From the NCBI GenBank assembly GCA_019155205.2, contig JAHNZQ020000016.1:2534847-2598846 (forward strand): 64,000 nt of DNA, written 5' to 3'. Positions 33,940-43,776 of this stretch are shown here, piece by piece (positions within the stretch are counted from its first letter, which is position 1; every line of letters begins with the position of its first letter). Source of the stretch: Gracilaria vermiculophylla (taxonomy: Eukaryota > Rhodophyta > Florideophyceae > Gracilariales > Gracilariaceae). The notes beneath the pieces are model-generated. The model was not told the origin of the DNA, searched no databases, and saw nothing but the letters and a program-made list of their open reading frames with translations. A program made the position numbers and the translations under genes.

Positions 33940-34627
33940 CTACTTGTCAACGTTGTGGCTTTCTTTCCTTAATACAATGAAACTCAATGTGAATGGGTGA
34001 GTCAAAGCGTGGCGCTGCCTTCGAAGATATACCTAACAAGGGGCAGCTGCAACGGTACCAAACTGTGCTCAACAAACACGATGGGCTCAACATCAATGAT
34101 TGCTTATTGAGTTTTGGCAATTCTGCACGACTTTTCTTCGTTATGTTCCGTTTGTCTTCTCCTTCATTGCCGTCGAACGCTCTTGTTTTGGAGACCAAAA
34201 ATAAATAAGATCAAAGAGAAGAGAGCAAAACTAACCGGTGCGCCGTGAGATCGTCGTAGCGAGTTGCAGAGTTTTTTGAGTTTGATCGCAACGAGCGCTG
34301 CGCGCCTGATGTCCACAACTTCACCTCGATAAGATTTTGCGCACGAAAAATTATCTACAGCGCTGTTACTCGGTGACTCTCAGACCCGTTGCGTCCCACG
34401 GAAACGGATGGCTACTGCGAAACGTGCCCATAACGGTCCAAAGGATCATGTTCATTACTTGCACAGCGAATGAAGAAGGAATGCACGAAAGATCAAAAAG
34501 TTCTGAACACGCACCGTAACAGTTTCTCAAAGATGGTTCACATTATTACAAGGGCTAAATATTGGCAAGAAATCGGTTTTCTCTTTTGGGAACATGAATT
34601 GACAAGCCGTGTCAGAGGGATGCCGCT
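33940..34627. other. Intergenic stretch
   Basis: A 71-codon frame with a true ATG (33993-34208, + strand) exists but has no recognisable family. Nothing else seen. Confidence 0.3.
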
Positions 34628-34828
34628 TGACACGCATCAGATGTCTGGGCTGTGCCCGCTTTGAAAGTCTTGCAGTCCACGCAAGTACCTCGCGCGAAGC
34701 TTCTTACCCTGCTTTATCTCCTCGACATGAGTCGAAACGAAGGCGGAGCTCTTTACGAGTGTATGGATATCACGTCAGCTAAGTTCACAATGACGTCTGC
34801 TGATACTGGCGCTACCATAAATCGCTAA
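34628..34828 (+). other. Short unrecognised coding-like frame, possible gene end
   Basis: From a TGA at 34628 the frame stays open for 65 codons to TAA at 34826-34828 (WAVPALKVLQSTQVPRAKLL, then YLLDMSRNEGGALYECMD). Composition is protein-like and the frame may be the last exon or remnant of a gene ending against the convergent methyltransferase. I do not recognise it. Confidence 0.25.
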
Positions 34829-34980
34829 GATTAGCCTTCGTCCTTCTAACACAGCTGTTGCTGTCACTTCTACAACTCTTTTCTTTAATTCTGGCGCCCC
34901 AATAGACCTTCCCCGTCACATACACACTCCGCCTCACAATTTTGCTATTCCGCCCGGCGCGCAACGCTTCCAACTGTCCA

Positions 34981-36282
34981 TCAAAAGCGGCCTCCCTTAG
35001 ACTCTTTGTAGACCTTCCAAACGCACACAATCGCCTGAACGTAGTCCATCCCATAATCAGCAGGCTCTAGGCTAATGGCGCGTTCAAATCGATTATAGAA
35101 CTCATCCACCGTATTCCTAATATCTTCAGATGTTCTCGTTCTGCCCAGCGCGGTTTTTAACGAACTGTTGGACCGAAATTGCATGGTGAGTATCAAACTT
35201 GTGGCAAAGGATTCAACGTTGCCACCCACTTGCAGCCATTTGGCTCGAAACGGACATTGAGTAACGCTTGTCTCAGCTCTCCTTAGCCGAAGCCCTGCTT
35301 TATACACTATGGAAGATTCGTCAACGAGAACTGCAGTCATCTCGTACAAGGCAAGATAGTAGTTGATGATTTCAGTACGATCGAACGCGTCCTTAGAAAT
35401 AAGTCCATCGTCCATCATAGATCTTCAATGACGCAGCATTTCGTCGAACATTAATTTTGGCACTGCCTTTGTATTTCCCAGTGAATGGCCTTCGCTATCT
35501 ATGCAGAAGTTCAGAATTATCATCGTACCACCGCTTTGCAGCTCTGCAGCTCTTATCAACAAAAATGGCTCCCAATCTTCCGTTGCTTGCCGAGCCCACG
35601 ATTTGGCTGCTTCATCAGTTTCTCCCAGCTACGTATGGTGAACAACCCCACTTGGATGGGAAACATCGGGAGTCTTCGATAACCAGTGCATTGCAGTGGC
35701 AGAGAAGCCAAACTTGAGGCTACGAGACAGCATACAATGTCTGTGAAAGCTTGTACCAACCGCGGACACAAACACCATATCGCCAAATTCTTCTTCCAAA
35801 TATATATTTCCTGCCCTTCCCGGCAGTCGAAGAAGTCCCTGCGTGTATAAAAAAAGGCTTTGATATTCAGCATTGGGTTGATCTTCGTACTTCATCTCAA
35901 TTTCAACATCCGGCGCAAACTCTTTGTATCTTCGAATGATCTTGTTCCATATTTCCAATGATGTTCCTCCGTCTGCCGCACAGAAATCACAAAAAACGAC
36001 AGCTCGTTTAGTGTCGCATTTCAGCGACATGGAATGAAGGAAATGCTCAAATTCATTAAGGACACGGGATTCGAAAGTTGCCATAACATCAAAGCATCCT
36101 TGCGTTAAACACGAATAACTCCCTTCCCCTTTTTTTCCATACGGTACATGAGACTTTCCAAACACGCTTCTAGTAGTTGTTTCCTCGTTCTGGTCAGAAT
36201 GGTCACACGGTGCCTTTGCGGAAGTGATTACCTTGTTTGGCCCGAATCGGGATATCACAGCGTGGTTCCCGCCCCTGCGCAA
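34981..36282 (-). pseudogene. SABATH-family carboxyl methyltransferase (C-terminal part)
   Basis: The frame opens after a TAG without an ATG. GEGSYSCLTQGCFD is the family's substrate and SAM opening, VFCDFCAADGGTSL the SAM loop (usual wording is DLGCSxGxNT), EIEMKYEDQPNAEYQSLF the next motif, and FGFSATAMHWLSKTP the highly diagnostic SABATH block. After a frame change near 35640 comes TEDWEPFLLIRAAELQSGG; after a TGA near 35425, DDGLISKDAFDRTEIINYYL runs to the stop at 34981. SABATH enzymes methylate carboxyl groups of small acids such as salicylate, jasmonate or amino-acid-derived acids. Substrate here is unknown. Confidence 0.85.
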
Positions 36283-37500
36283 GGTCTGCTAGGCATGATC
36301 CCAACAGAGGAGCAAACTTGAATGCTCGACCAGACCCGCCGCAGAAGAGAAGAATATTTTGGCATTTGTGGAAGAGCTCCCAATACAATGTCTTGAGAAG
36401 GTGTCACGTGGTGTGGAATGTACTGAAGCTCGATTTCATCCCCAGTACGCGGCCAATGGCGTCTTAAAAAGCAGCGAATGTCGTTTCGCATCTCTTGGTG
36501 GACACTTCTCGTATTGGCCTTTAAAACGGAGGAGTCACAAGGAGCACAATCCGGCGTAAAGTCGACTCCTACTTTCACAATCCGTTTGGATTATCCTTGG
36601 TGGTGGGAGCGTTTGGCCGGAAACCCATAATAGAGTCCATTGTGAGTATCTGCCATTGGCAAGTTAGTATGCGACTGCTTTCGAAAGAAAAATCACTGGG
36701 GTATGTCTTCCACGTCATCTGCCAGCTCAAAATGTCCCCACGCTACTAACTGCACTTCTGCATTCAGCTCTAGATCGAACTGATCTTTCCACAATCGGGT
36801 TGACCACGCACCAGCGGCCAGCACCAGTTTAGTTTGGACACGGATAACTCTCCAATCGCTGAGAAGAACCACGGCTTCGTATGGACCTATTTCTTTCGAA
36901 TAGACATAAAGAACCGTAACTCCCTCCCAGACAAGAACTCCTCTTTTCTCGGCATATTCCGCCATTGCTTGGCATGTAGCTGAAGCATTGATTGATCCGT
37001 CTGCCTCAGAGAACACTCCAATATCCTTTTCATCGGGTTCAAGTCCCTGGAATCGCTGACGAAGCTCCTTACTGCTATTCATGATTTCGTGTTCAATGCC
37101 AAGGCTCTCCAATGTTTTGATAGATCCAAGAACAGAACCTTCAGCGGTTTCCCCTGTATCAGAAGAACCGAAAAAAGAAGTCCATTGCGAGTAAGAAGTT
37201 TAGTGTTCGTCTCGTTTTCTAACTCATACCACAAAATCAATGAGTCAGACATTAACTTAGAATAGAATGGATCGGAATACATTTCACGATACATACGTGA
37301 ATCACCATAGAAAGACCCATGAACATTTGACACTTTTCCTTGTTCGACAAGCACTACAGATCCAGAAAACCCATTTTTACCCAAGTTGTATGCGCAGCTT
37401 GTACCAGCCATGCCCCCTCCATCGATGGCAATATCAAATTCGTTCGAATTAGTATTCACCCACTCTAAATAGTTGGTTCCCATAGGAGAGGTCATTGCCT
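36203..37500 (-). pseudogene. Sarcosine-oxidase/pipecolate-oxidase-like FAD domain (middle part)
   Basis: FDIAIDGGGMAGTSCAYNL is the FAD-binding start, followed by HGSFYGDSRMYREMYSDPFY, close to the GSSHGxSRxxR motif of monomeric sarcosine oxidases. After a frame change at 37171-37176 the domain continues (LGIEHEIMNSSKELRQRFQG, GVFSEADGSINA, LAAGAWS). Two stops interrupt at about 36690 and 36615. The end motif GGSGRAFKFAPLLG near 36350-36300 is the conserved C-terminal FAD and substrate region. Usually about 390 residues; length here agrees. The usual covalent-FAD Cys position lies close to the frame change and I cannot place it safely. The family oxidises N-methyl amino acids or cyclic imino acids, making hydrogen peroxide. 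Confidence 0.82.
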
Positions 37501-38554
37501 GGGAGTCTATTACCTCCCGAAGAGCAACATCTTGGCTCAAATCCGGCTTTTGCTGTAACACATTCAAAACTTTTTGTGTCTGTGTTCTAATCAGCGACCA
37601 CATAAATGCATACACATATGATGGGTGACTGTCGGAAAACAGGTGTTCTGCATAATGTTCAATGGAATCCCCCAAGATTGCGCTTGCGGAAGAAATACTC
37701 TCGGGCACAAGTACAATTACCCTTTCTCGCAATACGTTTTTTGCCGCCATATTAGCAATGGGAATATTAGAAGAGCCACAAATGGCTTGACAGCTAAGTT
37801 GACGGGCAGCATACGTGTCAATGACATGGGACGCGGCACACGGAATGAGTATATCAAAATCCCCGCCACATCAATCCTTTTCAGACACATCTTCAGCGTT
37901 TGGAGCAGCATTTGAAGCAAGTCCTGGAACCCTGTCCGCGACAAGCACATGAAATTGCGATAAACAAAACAAAAAGGAAGCAACTTGAGCACCTACTTTT
38001 CCAGTTCCCAGCACTAAAACGGTGAAAATGTCGTTTTTTGGATTGAGGAAAAGTGAAAGTTCTTGGACGGAAGCAACAACGCCAAAAGCCGTTGCCTCGT
38101 TTGGATTACACCTTGATCCCAGACCGGCTAGGACATAGTTATTTTTGCTCCTTCCGCGTGCCGTGAACTCAGAGAGCACTTTCATGTCAGTCTCATTTGT
38201 ACTAAGGTCACATCCAGTGAGGAACCGTCCTTCAAATTTACGAAGCACCAGAAATATGTCATACATGAGCTTTTTGGTATCCAGTTGACCATTTTTGTGT
38301 AAGTGCACCACATTTTTTCCTCCAGCAAAACCTGTGGAAAAGTTCTTGTGCTTCAGAGCCGTCCCCTCGGCCAGTGCTCGGCACTCAATGACTTCGTGCT
38401 CTTCCGATTTGTAGTTTTGCACTCGACATCCGCCGTTAGCAGGAAAGACAACTTGTGGTTTACTAAATATTTGGTCCAAATCATTTTCGTATCCCATGAC
38501 AATGGTTGCATCAGGTTCTGTCGCATCAAATCGGTGGGCAACAATGCTTTCCAT
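37500..38554 (-). pseudogene. Leucine/valine-dehydrogenase-like domain (N-terminal part of the fusion)
   Basis: ATG at 38554 is the first in frame after a TGA. The catalytic region reads LKHKNFSTGFAGGKNVV, with Lys70 and Lys80 at the positions used by Leu/Phe/Glu dehydrogenases; TGCDLSTNETDM follows. The NAD site is VLVLGTGKVGAQVASF (GxGxxG at 183-188). After an in-frame TGA (37873-37871) the same frame resumes with DILIPCAASHVID and AICGSSNIPIAN, the conserved second half of the NAD domain, and ends in a helical tail. The family deaminates branched-chain or aromatic amino acids reversibly with NAD. Residues needed for catalysis are present. The single stop could be a CGA or TGG change. Confidence 0.85.
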
Positions 38555-38999
38555 TATTGTATCAGGGGCCTCGAACGATATCCTTAAGGCGTCTGGTTGA
38601 GTCAATCAATGTGCTTGAGATTAACGTTCAGAGAAGTGGATATTTTTATAGAATCAGAATGCAATTCGAACTGTAGACGATTGCAACATAGGACGTTGTG
38701 ATATTGCTTGAATAATTAATACTCCGTTCTCCCGCTTCAGGTTATTGCTCTCGTATGCTTAGTCTTGTTTGCCGTGCGAGTCCATTCTTGCAAGGAAGCA
38801 GATGCAAATGCGGTGTGCAATTCTTCGAGTAAAATAATCACAATTATATAGATACTGTACGTCGCTGAAAGATTCGCTTCTGACAGTGCCGGTTGGGCAA
38901 CCATGGCAAAGGGTTTGGGTGTGGCAGTGTTCTTCATTTTTCCTGGAGATTCACCACAATGGTGGTAGGCAGAGACATGCCCTGTACGGAAAGCATTAG
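38555..38999. promoter_or_regulatory. Divergent spacer between the fusion gene (-) and 5'-nucleotidase (+)
   Basis: About 445 bases, AT-rich near 38640-38740. Possibly two outward promoters. The missing N-terminal metal-binding part of the 5'-nucleotidase is not recognisable here. Confidence 0.3.
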
Positions 39000-40228
39000 T
39001 TGAGACCAAGAAGCCATATTGGAGTATCCGCCTTTGATTTGCTGCAGTGCGATGTGCGAATTTCGGCTGGTCACTTTTCATTTTGCACGCTCTTCTGGAC
39101 CCTGTTCGACGACGAGATAGCCACCGCAGCTTACAACGCAATAGGGAATGATATTGCCATATTCGGTATCGAGGACGTCACCATCGCCGTGGACCCCATT
39201 TTCAACACCATACGTCGTACTCTTTATGTCAACTGGTTGGGCACCAACATCAATTTATTGGGGCATCCAGAGGGTGTGACACTGAGAAACAAGTTGGATA
39301 TAGGGGATTTCTGTTTTGTTTTGGCGTTCACACTGCTGTTGAACCAGCTGTACGTCTATGAACAGTTCCTCAAGATTGAAGACCCGATGGTGGCCATCCA
39401 ACGAAGAGTGTCGCATTGCAAGAATGCACAGAACGTGATCGCCGTGACGCATTTAGGTCTGCAGAGCGATGAGGAGCTCTGCGCAAAAGTAGCAGAGTTG
39501 GACTTGGTGATTGGTGGTTTCACCATGGTCGATCTCGCGAAAGATGGTAGTTATCCCCGCCGATTGCAGCGCGCAGACGGTCCTACTTGCTATGTGGTAT
39601 CCACTTTTGAATTTGGGAGACAGCTGGGCTTCTTGGATGTCAGCTTAAATCAAGGGCAGTTATACTTTAACGGTTACGGCGTGTTGCCGTTGGATGGCCG
39701 TATCCCTCTTGACCAAGGGGTTCAACGAGTGATCGATGGCTTTTCAACACGGCTGGAGGGAGAAAACCTTGAAAACCCGGTAACAACGTTGACTGCCACC
39801 ATTCTACATGACTGTCTCGGCAAGGAGTGTGCAAGAAGAAACCTAGTATGTGATGCCCTTCTTGATGCGGAAAGGCACGCGGACTTTTGCAGAATAAACT
39901 CAGACTATTCTCCTAGATCACTGGGTGAGGGAGCTGTAACGCTTGGGGATGTACTTGGGTTGGCGGTGTTTCAGAATAACCTATCCATGATCACCATCTC
40001 CGGACATGGCGTGCTGGAGGCTCTTGAGAACGGGCTTTCGGCATCGCTCGGGGATCCTATCGGCTTTGGGCCATTCCCACAGGTAGCAGGAATTGTTGTG
40101 GAATTCGATTTGTTCAGAGCAGTGGGAAGCAGGGTAGTGAGCGAGCACATTGAGGGCCATCCCTTTGATGAGAAGGAGATACATCAAGTTGCAACCAGCT
40201 CGTTTTTGGCGTTGATGAATTACGGATA
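39000..40228 (+). pseudogene. 5'-nucleotidase/UshA-like protein, first part, broken by pogo insertion
   Basis: Open frame starting just after a TAG, with no ATG near the beginning. TLFWTLFDDEIATAAYNAIG matches the region between the second and third metal motifs of UshA-type enzymes, but the following GNHEFD is replaced by GIEDVTIAVD. VIAVTHLGLQSDEELC and LVIGGFTMVD replace the usual THLG and GGHSH; the His residues of the last motif are lost. The C-terminal substrate domain is recognisable (LVCDALLDAERHADFCRIN, VTLGDVLGLAVFQNNL, INS in place of NGG). The frame meets the transposon at the codon for MNYGY. Family members hydrolyse nucleotides outside the cell. Metal ligands look lost, so this was probably inactive before the insertion. 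Confidence 0.75.
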
Positions 40229-40453
40229 TCCTTCTCTGGGGCTCAATTTGGGACAGAAGTTTATTTGGCTGCCGGTATCAAACCCACGTAGGATTTCTCC
40301 ATTTTCAAACGGTCAAAATAATACCAACAGGTTGTCGGAAGAGGCCAGGGTTCAATTTGGGACACCCTAGTCTTGAAGCTCATACTCGAGTTCTGAGGAC
40401 GTCAGCTGCAGCAAGGAGCTGACAAATTCCTCTCGATCCGCCAACAATTCAAC

Positions 40454-41327
40454 TCACCTTGTCTCTTGGATTTGTCGCATTTCCGTGGCTGGCCACCGTG
40501 CAATAGGCAAGTCATCATCCATGATGGGCTCAAACGGTTTCCGTCGACTGCGTCGCCTACGAACTACATTCGGATTTGCATCTTCGCTGCTACCGTTCTC
40601 AAAAACTATTGAGTGCCGTGTGCACTTTACTGTGGCCTTTTTCTCACTGTTATTGTTTCTCAACGTTAAAGTAGAAGCCTGTGTTTGCTTCATTTTTGCA
40701 ACCGTCATCAACTCTGCCCCTGAAACAATGTTAGAGAAGATAGATACAATTTACGGCTGGCAGTTCGATGGCTTCTTCCCCCTGAATGCGTAGGGCTGCC
40801 TGCGAGGCCAATTTAAGGGGTGAAGGCTGGCGTCGGCACGGCGTCAGTGCTCTTTCCAGCTTCCACGGAGCCTCAGCCCTCTCCCAAAAAGGCGGGAGAG
40901 TGGCAATGCAAATAATGTCCCCAAACAGTTCCAAATTGGCACATTCGCCATGCAACTTTCCTTGCCTGTACGCCTACCTACGACTGCTCAGTTTTATATC
41001 ACTGTCAAACAGTGCTGCACTTGGAACGTCACAGATAGAAACTCCACTCACTGTATGGTAATACTCAGACCTGTCGAACATGTAAGTTGCAGCCCCATTA
41101 CCTTTCTCTACGACGACATTCCGAGTTTTATCAGGGGTAAATTTTTTGGCTGGGTGTATTGTATCTTGAAGCAAGCCATTGGCAACGTATTGCGATCTCA
41201 TTACCACAGACTCTTCTGCTAGTACTTTCGTGGGAGGATAACCGGGAGATGTTATGTTGTGTATTCTAGATATCAAGTTTTCTCGCGCGCGTAAATTATG
41301 GTACGAGGTGAGAGACTTCAGATCCAT
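40454..41327 (-). other. Unrecognised frames in the 3' part of the pogo element
   Basis: Two frames on - with true or near starts: 41327-40974 (ATG, 117 residues, MDLKSLTSYHNLRARENLI) and 40711-40454 (85 residues with a basic block VVRRRRSRRKPFEPI and an acidic DDD). They may be the C-terminal tail of the transposase or an accessory gene. No family recognised. Confidence 0.35.
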
Positions 41328-41341
41328 GGTTTCGTCTTTAT

Positions 41342-42585
41342 TTAAACATCCACTAGGTTTTTCATGTTGTCTCCTTCACTGTTCTCCGTAAGCTCGTCGA
41401 CACATTTGAAATTCATAGGCCACAGCTTGGTCTCAACAAAAGACTTTCGTACAATTTCTTGGATTATGGTACGATATCCGGCCACAGCCATGTTTAACTT
41501 GAAAATCCACATTAAAATGCGACACATGGCACTGCTTCATGATTTGGTCCCGATTAGCTCGAATGGCCGTTTGAAAATAATTGCTTACAGGCCTATTGCA
41601 AGGCTTTAGAAAGTAAGTTGTGTTTGACGGTAGTTTCATTACGAGGATGCTGTGGTCTTCGGGTCTTTCTAACCAAAATACACTATCTCGTGAGCTGTAG
41701 CCGTCGAAAAGAAGTAGAACGTATGTGTCAGGATCGGATACTATGGTTGTTATGTACGTGTTCATGTGATCTATGATAAAGTGTATATTCTTCTTTTCAA
41801 CAGAACCGTCATCACTACCTAAAATTACAGTTTCATTTGGACAGCATCCGGGTTCCGTCATCCAGTGCGGCTCACCGTGAACACCAACAATATTCTTTTC
41901 AAGATACGGTTCAAACCATCGTGACATTTTTTGTATACCCGCCATCACCAGCAGAAGCAGAGCTTTATTTCCGGCGGCAGATATTGCAATGCCCGCAGTT
42001 ACATGTTTGCCGTTTTCTTTCATCGACAGTTTTGTTTCGGTCTTTTTCGTATCCGATGGGCAAAAACATTTTTTTCTTTTACTAATAGGAGGAAAAACGC
42101 TGGTTTCATCAGAGTTCCACACACGATTAGGATCCTGAAGGAGTCCCGGATGTTTTTATTCAATATCTTGCAGAACTATTTTCAGTGTCTGTACATGGAT
42201 GAGGTTTTGCGCCGCTAGTCGTGCGGCTGTGAGATTTTCAGACGATCTAAAATTTAACTGTCTGTGTTTGGCTCTAAATCTTCGCACTTTAGGTTCACTT
42301 GGAAGACTGTTCTTGTATGTATTGCGTGCTTCGTTCGCAACCTGGGTCATTAAAGTTTTGATCTGCTGTTTGTCTGCGGCAAATCCGTGGCGTGCTGCTT
42401 CATACGTGCGGTCTACAACTAAAGTTTCTTCCGCAGGGTATATAACTTTTTTTCGGCCTGGATGGTTATTGAATGGTTTTTATAGTGCCTCTAGTTTTTT
42501 GGCATCTTTAGAAAAGTGCGCAGCGCGTATTGGCGCACAAGTACTATTTGAAAATCGGGTTATACTGGCGGCATTGCAAACTTAA
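41342..42585 (-). pseudogene. Pogo/CENP-B-type transposase
   Basis: N-terminal DNA-binding part: RKKVIYPAEETLVVD, then from ATG 42350 MTQVANEARNTYKN and RRFRAKHRQLNFRSSENL, a CENPB-type helix-turn-helix. A TAA near 42156 interrupts, and the same frame goes on with RVWNSDETSVFPP (first catalytic Asp), VLLLFDGYSSRDS (second Asp) and TYFLKPCNRPVSNYF, where the third acidic residue is Asn. A frame change near 41470 leads to IIQEIVRKSFVETKLWP and NFKCVDEL, ending at 41342. Enzyme of this type moves the element by cut and paste into TA sites. The stop and missing third acid suggest it no longer works. Confidence 0.82.
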
Positions 42586-42840
42586 TGGCCTTTTTTAGGA
42601 GACGAAGGCAATTGTGCCGCTTTTCTTTCTGTTCTTGTCTCTGCCTCACTTGTGCTTTATGTACCCTTGTCATTACGTGCATTGACGGAGGCGTGGTGAC
42701 AGGGTTTTTAATATGTCTCGGGACCTGATGCCGTTGGTTTCAGATGGAAAAACATTGACAGAGGTTGGAATCGTCTTATTTTACATATTATTTTTGTCTC
42801 AAATTGGGCCTTGTCTCAAATTGAGCCCCAGAGAAGGATA

Positions 42841-42961
42841 CACTTGGGATGGAGCGGAGCGCATTGAGAATACCCAGAATCCCATAGGAGAAGTGGCATT
42901 ATTCCTGACGTTTTCAAGCCCTTACACGCCGGTAGTTGAAGAGCGTCTGACGGCGGTCTGA
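42841..42961 (+). pseudogene. 5'-nucleotidase, last part after the pogo insertion
   Basis: After TA at 42839-42840 the frame gives TWDGAERIENTQNPIGEVA and VVEERLTAV to TGA at 42959-42961. The family's C-terminal domain has GYTW near its end, and the residues MNYGY lie on the other side of the transposon. This segment is therefore the displaced 3' end of the same gene. Confidence 0.85.
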
Positions 42962-43776
42962 GGATGTCCCTCAGTCAGAATGATCGGAGACGGAGGAAGA
43001 AGTGCCAGCAGGGATAACGCCATGATGATGACGCGGTGACTGCCCTCGGGACTGAACGTTTGAATTCGAATAAGTGTTTTTGAAATAAAAACCGCAATGA
43101 GCTGCCTCCAGGCACTGCTGGCCAGCTGTTGCTCTGTACACGCAGCACCACGCGTGGACGAGCGCTCGCTGGACACGCGGCCAGGGCGACCACGTTGCAA
43201 TGCCACATATAGCCGCGCTCGGGCTGGAGCCACCGCGATAGATATGATGTGTACCAGATTTTGGCGGTCATGGTCACAGTTGCCACCTTCGAGCGTACAT
43301 ACCAGCCGCCATATTCCACATCTGAGCTGTGGTGTAAGACGCAAGCGTTGCGGTACGTACATTTGTCCGTGGCACTTACAGATCTCACCTAGATCCTCTT
43401 TCGAAGCACCCTACTGGTGCTTCCATCCGACTTACCACTAGTCGTTCGCGACGTTTGACGCCAATCTCGCCCATGCATGCGAAGCGTGGCAGACAATCAT
43501 TGTTCAACTACGATTGAACGAGTTCACCAGTTTTCAGTGGCATGATTTTGTTCGAACATCCAGAATATCAGTCTGATCGTCAAACCATTGGCTCTTTAAA
43601 CGTTGAACATCGACGGGCGGAGCTCGAACGGAGATAGACAGTTTGTTGAGATAATATTCATGAGGTAAACGTTTCTGATGCTTTACAGTATTAACCCTTA
43701 CCGGCACAGTTCATCTCTCGGCCACGTCTTCCATATATTTTCATGAACATCCTTCAAAGTGTAGTTTCTTCGCCGC
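42962..43776. other. Intergenic region with a perfect hairpin
   Basis: GC-richer than its surroundings; frames on both strands look unlike proteins. An 8-bp perfect inverted repeat GAAGCACC/GGTGCTTC (43403-43410 and 43416-43423, 5-base loop) is present. The promoter of the six-cysteine gene should lie at its right end. Confidence 0.3.

Larger units (their letters stand above)
34981..38554 (-). pseudogene. Three-enzyme chain: leucine-dehydrogenase-like + sarcosine-oxidase-like + SABATH methyltransferase
   Basis: Three enzyme domains follow one another on - without an intergenic gap. The first junction is certain: one uninterrupted frame (37750-37079) holds both the end of the dehydrogenase and the FAD Rossmann motif of the oxidase. 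The second junction falls where the oxidase end (stop at 36203) and the methyltransferase frame (open from 36282) overlap in different frames. Breaks seen: TGA at 37873-37871, a frame change at an A6 run (37171-37176), TGA and TAA between 36693 and 36600, a change near 36360, one near 36220, one near 35640, and a TGA near 35425. Whether this was one protein of about 1190 residues, or two genes, is inference. The three parts are described separately. Confidence 0.7.
40229..42838 (-). mobile_element. Pogo-type DNA transposon inserted in the 5'-nucleotidase gene
   Basis: 27-bp terminal inverted repeats at 40229-40255 and 42812-42838 differ at one position. TA flanks both (40227-40228 and 42839-42840). 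A DDE transposase of the pogo/CENP-B type lies inside on -. Subterminal copies of the CAATTTGGGACA motif lie at about 40347-40359 (+) and 42793-42805 (inverted). Skipping the element and one TA rejoins the 5'-nucleotidase frame exactly. Confidence 0.92.

Noticed and set aside
38737..39141. Open frame on - upstream of the fusion gene
   Set aside because: Basic, low-likeness composition and overlap with the 5'-nucleotidase frame on +; no family.
40224..42840. Inverted 28-bp match first taken as an inverted duplication of the 5'-nucleotidase gene
   Set aside because: The match is limited to the ends of the transposon and TA flanks; the gene frame rejoins across it.
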